Below are positions 13,298-20,228 of a stretch of 20,228 nt of DNA, one piece after another. How positions within the stretch are numbered: position 1 is the first letter of the stretch; each line of letters starts with the position of its first letter. The stretch covers positions 1 through 20,228 of the forward strand of contig CANIWY010000010.1 of assembly GCA_947471695.1 (NCBI GenBank). Reading direction: 5' to 3'. Source of the stretch: Nitrosomonadaceae bacterium (GTDB lineage Bacteria; Pseudomonadota; Gammaproteobacteria; Burkholderiales; Nitrosomonadaceae). The translations under genes and the position numbers were made by a program. A model generated the notes under the pieces. That model saw only the letters and a program-made list of their open reading frames with translations. It did not search any database and had not been told where the DNA came from.

Positions 13298-14483
13298 CCT
13301 TCCTGATAAGCGTGGCCACTTTGGTCCCTATGGGGGCATCTTTGTAGCTGAAACATTGATCGCAGCTCTTGAGGAACTGCGCATCCAGTATGAACACTAT
13401 CGCGATGACACTGACTTTCAGGCGGAGTTCGCCTACGAGTTGAAGCATTACGTGGGTCGGCCAAGTCCGATTTATCATGCGAAGCGGTGGTCGACAATTC
13501 TGGGAGGGGCTCAGATCCTTCTAAAGCGTGAAGACCTGAATCATACAGGCGCTCACAAGATCAATAACACCATAGGACAAGCGTTACTGGCTAAGCGTAT
13601 GGGTAAGCAGCGCGTGATCGCCGAGACTGGAGCAGGTCAGCACGGGGTCGCCAGCGCCACGGTGGCCGCTCGTTACGGGATGGAGTGCGTGGTCTATATG
13701 GGCTCTGAGGATGTAAAGCGCCAGGCCAGTAATGTCTACCGGATGAAGTTATTAGGTGCAACGGTCGTTCCTGTCGAATCTGGTTCGCGAACACTGAAGG
13801 ATGCTCTCAATGAGGCGATGCGTGACTGGGTGACTCACGTTGAAAATACGTTTTACATCATCGGAACAGTGGCCGGTCCTCACCCCTATCCGATGATGGT
13901 CCGTGACTTCCAGACCATTATCGGGCGTGAGGCGAAGGTTCAGATGCAAGAAGAATACGGCCGCCAGCCGGATGCGCTGATCGCCTGTGTGGGTGGTGGA
14001 TCGAATGCGATCGGTCTGTTCTATCCGTATATCGATGATACCGGTGTTCGCATGATCGGGGTGGAGGCGGCAGGTCATGGGATCGAGAGTGGCCAGCACG
14101 CAGCCACCCTAATGACCGGTAGGCCGGGTGTGCTTCATGGCAATCGAACCTACCTGATACAGGATGATGATGGACAGATCATCGAAACCCACTCCATCTC
14201 TGCAGGTCTCGACTACCCCGGGGTGGGACCTGAACATGCCTGGCTCAAGGATAGTGAACGCGCGGAATATGTAGGAATTACTGACTCCGAGGCACTGGAT
14301 GCATTCCACGCGCTCTGCCGTTATGAAGGCATTATGCCGGCTCTGGAATCAAGCCACGCACTGGCCTATGCGGCCAAACTTGCACCGACCCTGGCTAAGA
14401 ATCAGTTGCTGCTGGTGAATCTGTCCGGTCGTGGTGACAAGGATATGGCCACTGTGACCCAGGCCTCTGGCCTGACACTCTGA
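13284..14483 (+). CDS. trpB: Tryptophan synthase beta chain
   Basis: TrpB condenses indole with serine, using pyridoxal phosphate. The GTG at 13284-13286, with AGGAG 10 nt upstream, gives 399 aa starting MKVYDLPDKRGHFGPYGGIF, the usual N-terminus. The frame extends a further 10 codons to a TTG at 13254, but those residues are not family-like. The cofactor lysine is Lys92 in NHTGAHKINNTIGQALL. Other motifs are ETGAGQHGVASATVAA, VGTV-type phosphate-site sequence IIGTVAGPHPYPMMVRDFQ, the cofactor phosphate loop CVGGGSNAIG, and HSISAGLDYPGVGPEHA. The start overlaps trpF by 14 nt and trpA follows after 17 nt, so the three are probably one operon. The sequence is closest in style to betaproteobacterial TrpB. 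Confidence 0.98.
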   Translation: MKVYDLPDKRGHFGPYGGIFVAETLIAALEELRIQYEHYRDDTDFQAEFAYELKHYVGRPSPIYHAKRWSTILGGAQILLKREDLNHTGAHKINNTIGQALLAKRMGKQRVIAETGAGQHGVASATVAARYGMECVVYMGSEDVKRQASNVYRMKLLGATVVPVESGSRTLKDALNEAMRDWVTHVENTFYIIGTVAGPHPYPMMVRDFQTIIGREAKVQMQEEYGRQPDALIACVGGGSNAIGLFYPYIDDTGVRMIGVEAAGHGIESGQHAATLMTGRPGVLHGNRTYLIQDDDGQIIETHSISAGLDYPGVGPEHAWLKDSERAEYVGITDSEALDAFHALCRYEGIMPALESSHALAYAAKLAPTLAKNQLLLVNLSGRGDKDMATVTQASGLTL

Positions 14484-14500
14484 ACTAGGATGAGATAACC

Positions 14501-15313
14501 ATGTCCCGTATCGAGACCGTATTTGCGAGCCTTCGCAAGCAACATAAAAAAGCGCTCATCCCATTCATTACCGCCGGTGATCCGGATCAGACGATGACGG
14601 TCCCTCTGATGCATGAACTGGTGAAGGCCGGTGCTGATATCATCGAGCTTGGGGTGCCATTCTCTGACCCGATGGCTGATGGGCCGACCATACAGAGATC
14701 CTCCGAACGAGCCCTGAGGCATCACGTTGGGTTGAAGGATGTATTAACGATGGTGGCCGAATTTAGAAAGAACGATCTGATAACACCTGTCGTCCTGATG
14801 GGTTATGCCAATCCGGTCGAGGCCATGGGCCATGAAGTATTCGCTTCCAGGGCGAGAGAGTGCGGAGTGGATGGGGTTCTGACAGTGGACTATCCTCCGG
14901 AAGAGTGTGAGGAGTGGGTGAGGCATCTTAAGGTTCATGGACTGGATGCAATTTTCTTATTATCTCCGACCACCCCTCAGTCTCGAATTGAGAGGGTGGC
15001 ACAGATGGCACAGGGTTATGTCTATTACGTCTCACTAAAAGGCGTGACCGGTTCATCACACCTCGACTTAAATGAGGTCTCCAATAAGCTGAATCTGTTG
15101 CGTTCACATATCTCTATTCCGATCGGTGTTGGTTTCGGTATTCGAGATGGTGAGACGGCCAAGGCTGTGGCAGAGCTTGCGGACGCGGTGGTGGTGGGTA
15201 GCCGCATCATCGAGGAGATTGAGAGCTCATCCAAGTCTCAGCTAATGGAGAACGTAACTCGTTTGGTAAAGGGCTTACGAAGCGCCATCGATGAAGCTGT
15301 TGTCAAGTATTAG
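14501..15313 (+). CDS. trpA: Tryptophan synthase alpha chain
   Basis: TrpA cleaves indole-3-glycerol phosphate and passes indole to TrpB through the complex tunnel. The 270-aa TIM barrel has the catalytic Glu49 and Asp60 in IIELGVPFSDPMADGP at the family's standard numbering. It also has the opening block ALIPFITAGDPD, the PVVLMGYANPVE stretch, FLLSPTTPQSRI, YVSLKGVTGS, and the phosphate-binding IPIGVGFGIRD. The ATG is preceded by AGGATGAG at a plausible spacing. A strong hairpin begins at the first base after the stop codon. Confidence 0.98.
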   Translation: MSRIETVFASLRKQHKKALIPFITAGDPDQTMTVPLMHELVKAGADIIELGVPFSDPMADGPTIQRSSERALRHHVGLKDVLTMVAEFRKNDLITPVVLMGYANPVEAMGHEVFASRARECGVDGVLTVDYPPEECEEWVRHLKVHGLDAIFLLSPTTPQSRIERVAQMAQGYVYYVSLKGVTGSSHLDLNEVSNKLNLLRSHISIPIGVGFGIRDGETAKAVAELADAVVVGSRIIEEIESSSKSQLMENVTRLVKGLRSAIDEAVVKY

Positions 15314-15337
15314 CCGCTGAGAATAAATTCTCAGTGG
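15314..15337 (+). terminator. Hairpin directly after trpA, no T tract
   Basis: CCGCTGAGAA (15314-15323) pairs with TTCTCAGTGG (15328-15337) around a TAAA loop: 10 pairs, one of them G-T. It starts on the base after the trpA stop codon. No run of T follows, so it is either an imperfect terminator or a 3'-end hairpin that protects the trp transcript. Confidence 0.4.
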
Positions 15338-15489
15338 ATCTCGTTGCTGGTAAAATTACGGTGATTGCAGGCTCTATGTACAGCCAGCAGATTACGCTAC
15401 GAGACCGAGGTGATGAGTTCAGTCGTTCACTAGCCATTCCTTACTCGTATGAGACCTGTTCATCGGTTCCTTGAATATTAAAAAGACTT

Positions 15490-16359
15490 ATGAGCTGGTT
15501 CCAGAAACTCCTTCCCCCAAAGATTAAGCGCAAAGAAAGCGGCGACAAGAAGGTCGTACCAGAAGGGCTGTGGAGCAAATGCGCTTCCTGCGAATCGGTA
15601 TTGTATTACTCCGACCTGGGAAATAACCTTAATGTCTGCCCCAAGTGTAGCCATCACAACCGCATCTCTGCCAGAATACGACTGGACTTATTATTAGATC
15701 CGGAGGCTCGGTATGAGATCGGAGCAGAAGTCTTGCCGATAGACCCCCTTAAATTTAAAGATAGTAAGCGGTATAGCGATCGTTTGTCGCAGGCAAAGAT
15801 AGATACCAGTGAGGATGACTCTCTGGTGGTCATGCAAGGGAGTGTCATGACGGTTCCCTTGGTTGCTGCTGCGTTCGAGTTCGGTTTTATGGGCGGATCG
15901 ATGGGTTCAGTGGTGGGTGAGCGTTTTGCACGCGGGGTGCAGGCCTGTGTTGAGCAGAGGTTACCCTTTGTATGTTTCACTGCCAGTGGTGGTGCTCGGA
16001 TGCAGGAGGGTCTGTTGTCTCTGATGCAGATGGCGAAGACGGCTGCCGCACTGACTCAACTCAGTCAGGAAAGGATTCCCTTCATCTCGGTACTCACAGA
16101 TCCGACCATGGGCGGCGTATCCGCGAGTTTTGCTTTTATCGGTGATGTGGTCATCGCTGAGCCGGGTGCACTGATCGGTTTCGCTGGACCGAGAGTGATT
16201 GAACAGACTGTGCGGCAAACTCTACCAGAAGGTTTTCAACGTGCTGAATTTCTGCTTGATCATGGGGCGATAGATATGATTGTGGACCGCAGAAAAATGC
16301 GAGAAAGGCTAGCCAGCCTTTGCACGCTCCTGATGAAGGCACCTGCCCCTATATCTTGA
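15490..16359 (+). CDS. accD: Acetyl-CoA carboxylase carboxyltransferase, beta subunit
   Basis: AccD, with AccA, transfers carboxyl from biotin to acetyl-CoA, making malonyl-CoA for fatty acid synthesis. The 289-aa product starts MSWFQKLLPPKIK as the family does. It has a zinc ribbon with Cys31, Cys34, Cys50 and Cys53 (CASC and CPKC) and the crotonase-like carboxyltransferase core: GSVVGERFARGVQ, FTASGGARMQEGLLSLMQM, and VLTDPTMGGVSASFA, then GEP-like AEPGALIGFAGPRVIEQT. The ATG has no obvious ribosome site. The gene lies 176 bp after trpA and 174 bp before folC, so it may be transcribed on its own. Confidence 0.98.
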   Translation: MSWFQKLLPPKIKRKESGDKKVVPEGLWSKCASCESVLYYSDLGNNLNVCPKCSHHNRISARIRLDLLLDPEARYEIGAEVLPIDPLKFKDSKRYSDRLSQAKIDTSEDDSLVVMQGSVMTVPLVAAAFEFGFMGGSMGSVVGERFARGVQACVEQRLPFVCFTASGGARMQEGLLSLMQMAKTAAALTQLSQERIPFISVLTDPTMGGVSASFAFIGDVVIAEPGALIGFAGPRVIEQTVRQTLPEGFQRAEFLLDHGAIDMIVDRRKMRERLASLCTLLMKAPAPIS

Positions 16360-16533
16360 TCTTGGTTTGATCTTGGCCTAATGGTCAGGGGTGTAGGTGA
16401 ACTGAGTTGAAGCTCAATCTTGCAATGGATCTCTCCTTCTTCAGTTGAGATTTCGTCAAAATACCCTGGTCATGCAATTCCCCCTAAGCAATAAGAATCA
16501 TCTGCCGTTTCCCACTTAGCTGACAGACTCAGA

Positions 16534-17841
16534 ATGCTCGAATCTAATTTAGCGACTAGAACTCTGACTGAATGGCTGGGCTATCTAGAACGACTCCACC
16601 CGATCACGATCGAGATGGGTCTGGACCGGGTTGACCAGATCAAGGATAGACTTGGAATCGTACCTATCTTTCCGATCATCACGGTCGGGGGTACGAATGG
16701 TAAAGGGTCAACATGTGCCATGCTGGAGTCGATTCTGAGTTGTGCAGGATACCGGGTCGGGTGCTACACCTCTCCACACCTGTTGCGTTATAACGAACGG
16801 GTCCGGATAAGTCGATATGAAGCGAGTGATGAAGATCTCTGTAAGGCTTTTGAAGAGGTCGAGTTGGCCAGGGTGGGGAGTAGTATTTCATTAACTTATT
16901 TTGAGTTTGGAACGCTGGCCGCGATGCAGTTATTTAGTCAGTCTGGGGTGGATGTTGCGATCCTGGAGGTGGGGTTGGGGGGGAGGTTAGATGCGGTGAA
17001 TATCTTTGAACCGGATTGCTCTGTCCTGACGAGTATTGATCTTGATCATATGGACTATCTGGGGAGTACGCGTGAAGAGATTGGATTTGAAAAAGCCGGG
17101 ATCTTTAGGAGCGGCAAGATAGCAATCTGTTCTGAGGCAGAAATGCCCACCTCCGTCCTGCTTCAAGCTGATCTGATCGGCGCTCATTTAATACATATTG
17201 ATTCTGACTTTGGTTATTCCGTCCAAGATAATCAATGGAGTTACTGGGGGCCTGGAGGCAAGCGCCATGCACTCCCCCACCCTGCACTGAGGGGCTCATA
17301 TCAATTGCGTAATGCCTCTACCTGCCTCACTGCTCTGGATGTGGTGAGGGATAGGCTGCCGGTGAATATGGGTGATATCCGTCAGGGTCTGTTGCAAGTT
17401 GAGCTGCCTGGTCGTTTCCAGATCTTGCCAGGTCTGCCGGTGACGATACTGGATGTGGCCCATAACCCAGCTGCCGCCCGTACTCTTTCGACGAACCTGG
17501 GAAGTATGGGTCAATACCACAAGACTTATGCGGTATTCGCTATGCTCAAGGATAAGGACATACCGGGCGTGGTACGAGCACTCAAGAGCGTGATCGATGT
17601 ATGGCTGATTGCCGGTATTGATGCGCCACGAGGGGCCTCTGCGGATGAGTTGAGACAGGTATTAGAGAGTGAGAATGTTATTGAGGAGGAGTCAATTAAT
17701 AACTTCCCTGATATCGATTCGGCCTATGCATATGCCTGTGAGAGAGCCAGTGAAAATGATAGAATCTGCGTATTCGGATCGTTCTACACCGTGAGTGGAG
17801 TATTGCGATACCGAGATGTGGTTAAGCATCGTCAGCAGTAA
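16534..17841 (+). CDS. folC: Bifunctional folylpolyglutamate/dihydrofolate synthase
   Basis: FolC adds glutamate to dihydropteroate and to reduced folates, using ATP. The 435-aa product belongs to the Mur ligase family. The P-loop GTNGKGST lies at residues 53-60. The substrate loop YTSPHLLRYNERVRI follows, then LTYFEFGTLAAMQLF, the metal and nucleotide site EVGLGGRLDAVN, DHMDYLG with EKAGIFR, and the C-terminal domain starting near PGRFQIL with LDVAHNPAAA. The length is normal. The ATG has a weak ribosome site. The SPOR-domain gene follows after 14 nt, so the two are likely co-transcribed. Confidence 0.97.
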   Translation: MLESNLATRTLTEWLGYLERLHPITIEMGLDRVDQIKDRLGIVPIFPIITVGGTNGKGSTCAMLESILSCAGYRVGCYTSPHLLRYNERVRISRYEASDEDLCKAFEEVELARVGSSISLTYFEFGTLAAMQLFSQSGVDVAILEVGLGGRLDAVNIFEPDCSVLTSIDLDHMDYLGSTREEIGFEKAGIFRSGKIAICSEAEMPTSVLLQADLIGAHLIHIDSDFGYSVQDNQWSYWGPGGKRHALPHPALRGSYQLRNASTCLTALDVVRDRLPVNMGDIRQGLLQVELPGRFQILPGLPVTILDVAHNPAAARTLSTNLGSMGQYHKTYAVFAMLKDKDIPGVVRALKSVIDVWLIAGIDAPRGASADELRQVLESENVIEEESINNFPDIDSAYAYACERASENDRICVFGSFYTVSGVLRYRDVVKHRQQ

Positions 17842-17855
17842 AGAGGCCGACTCAG

Positions 17856-18512
17856 ATGGCAAGAACCGATAGCGAAGCAGAGATTCAATTAAGGAAGCGT
17901 GCCAGAAGGCGGCTGGTCGGGGCGATTGCACTGGTGATCGTGTCGGTTGTGATTCTGCCGATGGTGCTCGATAACGAGCCGAAAAAGGTGGTCCATGAGA
18001 TTGATATCCAGATCCCCTCGGAGAGTGCTGTAGCTGAGTTTACGCCTAAGACAGTTCCAGAGGTTGAGCCGCTAGCGATGGCGGAGCTTCCGAGTAGAGA
18101 ATTAGTTGAAGATCCAAGACCCGAAATACCCAAGACCGAGCCGGTAGACCAGGCGAAGTCTCTATTACCCAATCCACCACTACCCCAAACAGTAAAATCT
18201 GCCGGAAAGTTAATCGAGAAACCGGCTGAGAGTAAACCCATCCCCAAGGTCGACTCTCGTGCCGAAAAAAAGCCCCCTTCTGTGAACACGTTTGTGGTGC
18301 AGCTGGGAGCTTTCTCAGACCCTCTCAAGGCTAAACAGCAGCAGCAAAATCTCACAACGAATGGGATCAATACCTATACCGAAAATATTAAGACCGAGAG
18401 GGGTGAAGTTGTCCGGGTACGGATAGGTCCTTACTCAGCTCGTAGTGAGGCTGAGGAGATGCGTAACCGGTTAAAGGGGTTGGGGATTAATGGGGTAGTG
18501 ACGGCGCCATAA
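17856..18512 (+). CDS. dedD: SPOR-domain membrane protein (DedD-like)
   Basis: DedD-like proteins are inner-membrane cell-division proteins that bind denuded septal peptidoglycan through the SPOR domain. The 218-aa product has a basic cytoplasmic N-terminus (residues 10-19), one membrane segment (about 20-38), a Pro/Glu/Lys-rich linker (about 40-140), and a C-terminal SPOR domain (about 146-218). The domain opens FVVQLGAFSDPLKAKQQQQN and contains VVRVRIGPYSARSEAEEM. AGAGG 9 nt upstream supports the ATG. Its place between folC and cvpA/purF matches dedD in many proteobacteria. I call it by architecture and position; the linker itself is not conserved. Confidence 0.9.
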   Translation: MARTDSEAEIQLRKRARRRLVGAIALVIVSVVILPMVLDNEPKKVVHEIDIQIPSESAVAEFTPKTVPEVEPLAMAELPSRELVEDPRPEIPKTEPVDQAKSLLPNPPLPQTVKSAGKLIEKPAESKPIPKVDSRAEKKPPSVNTFVVQLGAFSDPLKAKQQQQNLTTNGINTYTENIKTERGEVVRVRIGPYSARSEAEEMRNRLKGLGINGVVTAP

Positions 18513-18599
18513 CCCGCCCTAATGGAATAGGATGCATCGAAATGAGGGTGACCGGACGATGGATCTAGTCTACAACGGTAAATTTACGCTTGCTGGCAG

Positions 18600-19100
18600 A
18601 TGACTATTTTCGATTACGTTGTTCTGGGTGTTCTGCTTGCTTCAGTTCTGCTGAGTGTATTTCGTGGAGCGGTCCGGGAGTTATTATCTCTGGCAGGATG
18701 GGTTGTCGCATTCATGGCCTCAAGATCGCTATCGGTTGATCTTGCGCCGATGATACCTTCCAGTATCGAGGATGAGTCGCTACGCATGTCTGTGGCATTT
18801 GTCGCGATATTCTTAGCGGTATTAGTGGCGATGGGCCTGATCGCGATGCTGCTATCTGCCTTGATCAAGACGGTAGGACTGGGCTTTATTGATAGGATGT
18901 TGGGATCAGTGTTCGGTCTGGCGAGGGGGCTTTTGATTGTGTTGCTGGTGGTTCTGTTAGCAGGGATGACAACGCTCCCTCAAGAGCCGCTCTGGCAGAA
19001 GGCAGTGCTGAGTAAGACACTTGAGAGGACGGTTGAGTTGACACTCCCTTGGCTCCCTCAGGAGTTATCCAAGCGTATTCATTATGAGAAAAAGAGATGA
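18600..19100 (+). CDS. cvpA: CvpA family membrane protein
   Basis: CvpA is an inner-membrane protein first linked to colicin V production. Its exact function is unsettled; in enterobacteria it is tied to envelope stress and bile resistance. The 166-aa product has the family opening MTIFDYVVLGVLLASVLLSV-FRGAVREL and a LAGWVVAFMAS stretch. Four membrane segments lie at about residues 5-22, 28-45, 60-85 and 100-125, and the C-terminus is polar. GFIDRMLGSVFGLARGLLI is the most conserved block. It lies 87 bp after the SPOR gene and directly before purF, the standard neighbourhood. The ribosome site is weak. Confidence 0.95.
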   Translation: MTIFDYVVLGVLLASVLLSVFRGAVRELLSLAGWVVAFMASRSLSVDLAPMIPSSIEDESLRMSVAFVAIFLAVLVAMGLIAMLLSALIKTVGLGFIDRMLGSVFGLARGLLIVLLVVLLAGMTTLPQEPLWQKAVLSKTLERTVELTLPWLPQELSKRIHYEKKR

Positions 19101-19210
19101 CCCGGAAAATAGTAATCATGCAAGACAATTTGCCGGTTAAGATGAGAAGTAAATCCCTTTACATGTTTTTCGTGCAGCATTAATCTGTATATTCTTTCCG
19201 GGAAGTCATC

Positions 19211-20228
19211 ATGTGTGGAATTCTGGGTGTCGTTGCACAATCCCCTGCCAATCAGTTGCTCTATGACGGATTGCTGGTGCTGCAGCATCGAGGTCAAGAT
19301 GCTGCCGGTATCGTCACTGCCCAGGGGAATACATTCCACATGCAAAAAGGTGGTGGACTGGTGAGAGATGTATTCAGAACCCGTAATATGCGTGCATTAG
19401 CCGGAAATATGGGTATTGCCCATGTCCGCTATCCGACCGCAGGATCGGCCGAATCCACCGCAGAGGCTCAGCCCTTTTATGTGAATTCGCCCTTTGGTAT
19501 TGTGCTCGGACACAACGGCAACCTTACCAACGCGGCACAGCTCAATCAGGAGCTATTCCGCGAGGATTTACGTCACGTCAATACCAATTCAGATTCAGAG
19601 GTGCTTCTCAACGTGCTGGCTCATGAACTGCAGAGGAGTACGAAGAACCATCAACTCGATCCTGCGGCTATCTTTGCGGCGGTCGCGGGTGTCCATCGGC
19701 GCTGTCGAGGGGCGTATGCGGTGGTTGCGATGATTGCGGGGTATGGTCTATTGGCCTTTCGCGACCCCTATGGCATCCGCCCTCTGGTATTTGGCTCTGC
19801 TGATACCGAGCAGGGGACTGAGTATTTGGTTGCCTCCGAGAGTGTTGCACTCGACACACTCGGTTTCAAGCTGATTCGTGATATTGCACCGGGTGAGGCG
19901 GTTTTTATTGATGAGGGCGGAAATTTTTATAGTAAGCAGTGTGCTGCCAACCCGACGCTCAATCCATGCATCTTCGAGTATGTCTATCTTGCCCGTCCCG
20001 ATTCGGTGATGGATGGTATCTCAGTCTATGAGACTCGGCTGAATATGGGCGAGAGCCTTGCCGATAAGATCACCAAGGATATGCGTCATCTGGATATCGA
20101 CGTGGTCATTCCAATTCCAGATTCGAGCCGACCGAGTGCATTGCAGCTTGCCAACCGACTCGGGCTTAACTTCCGAGAGGGTTTCGTTAAGAACCGTTAT
20201 ATCGGTCGAACATTCATCATGCCGGGTC
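19211..20228 (+). CDS. purF: Amidophosphoribosyltransferase, cut by the window edge
   Basis: PurF makes phosphoribosylamine from PRPP and glutamine, the first step of purine synthesis. The ATG at 19211 opens a frame running off the right edge, giving 339 of about 500 residues. Cys2 in MCGILGVVAQ becomes the N-terminal nucleophile of the class II glutaminase domain. That domain also shows QHRGQDAAGI, HVRYPTAGS, GHNGNLTN, NTNSDSEVLLN and FRDPYGIRPLVFG. The start of the phosphoribosyltransferase domain follows, with YVYLARPDSVMDG, VVIPIPDSSRPSALQLA and VKNRYIGRTFIMP. The PRPP loop lies outside the window. It follows cvpA by 110 bp, which could hold its own promoter (a TTTACA lies at 19159-19164, but its -10 box is poor). 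Confidence 0.97.
   Translation, partial: MCGILGVVAQSPANQLLYDGLLVLQHRGQDAAGIVTAQGNTFHMQKGGGLVRDVFRTRNMRALAGNMGIAHVRYPTAGSAESTAEAQPFYVNSPFGIVLGHNGNLTNAAQLNQELFREDLRHVNTNSDSEVLLNVLAHELQRSTKNHQLDPAAIFAAVAGVHRRCRGAYAVVAMIAGYGLLAFRDPYGIRPLVFGSADTEQGTEYLVASESVALDTLGFKLIRDIAPGEAVFIDEGGNFYSKQCAANPTLNPCIFEYVYLARPDSVMDGISVYETRLNMGESLADKITKDMRHLDIDVVIPIPDSSRPSALQLANRLGLNFREGFVKNRYIGRTFIMPG

Noticed and set aside
16356..16376. Direct repeat TTGATCTTGG twice at an 11-base period around the accD stop codon
   Set aside because: Only two short copies, partly coding; most likely a small slippage event with no visible function.

Overview
The window reads as a chromosomal segment of a free-living Gram-negative proteobacterium, most likely a betaproteobacterium (Nitrosomonadales-like), with a gammaproteobacterium as the alternative. 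The reasons are the gene order leuC-entericidin-leuD-leuB-asd-fimV-truA-trpF-trpB-trpA-accD-folC-SPOR-cvpA-purF, the betaproteobacterial style of TrpB and Asd, and an RpoE-type sigma factor ending in an LR-x-LLD...RW tail. Base composition is moderate. No tRNA, rRNA or CRISPR array is visible. The taxonomic call rests on recalled family patterns, not on a search.

Left end (1-1367): the window opens inside an IS256-family insertion sequence, with the transposase start and the adjacent IS end. A gene-poor stretch follows, holding a possible 39-residue hydrophobic peptide, an orphan receiver-domain protein that lacks the usual acidic pair and any output domain, and about 570 bases with no gene I can support.

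Minus-strand stress cluster (1368-4335): in transcription order this holds an RpoE/AlgU-type sigma factor, an RseA-like anti-sigma factor, a terminator, an exported glutathione peroxidase, an unrecognised membrane-anchored protein, and a CIA30-family protein. The usual rseB/mucB and degP/mucD neighbours are absent. The anti-sigma factor has no membrane segment and carries an internal tandem duplication of about 40 residues. Part of that repeat resembles the C-terminal tail of the sigma factor encoded just before it. This is the most unusual locus in the window.

Plus-strand housekeeping block (4739-20228): leuC, leuD and leuB (leucine synthesis), with a 41-residue entericidin-type lipoprotein gene between leuC and leuD, then asd (aspartate-family amino acids), fimV (polar organiser with signal peptide, LysM and a membrane segment), truA, trpF/trpB/trpA, accD, folC, a SPOR-domain cell-division protein, cvpA and the first two thirds of purF. 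The order is conserved and the genes look intact. trpF and trpB overlap, and the leu and trp genes are spaced as operons.

I see no defence island, secretion system or biosynthetic cluster. Novelty is limited to the sigma/anti-sigma arrangement, the orphan receiver, the possible small peptide and a few unassigned inverted repeats.
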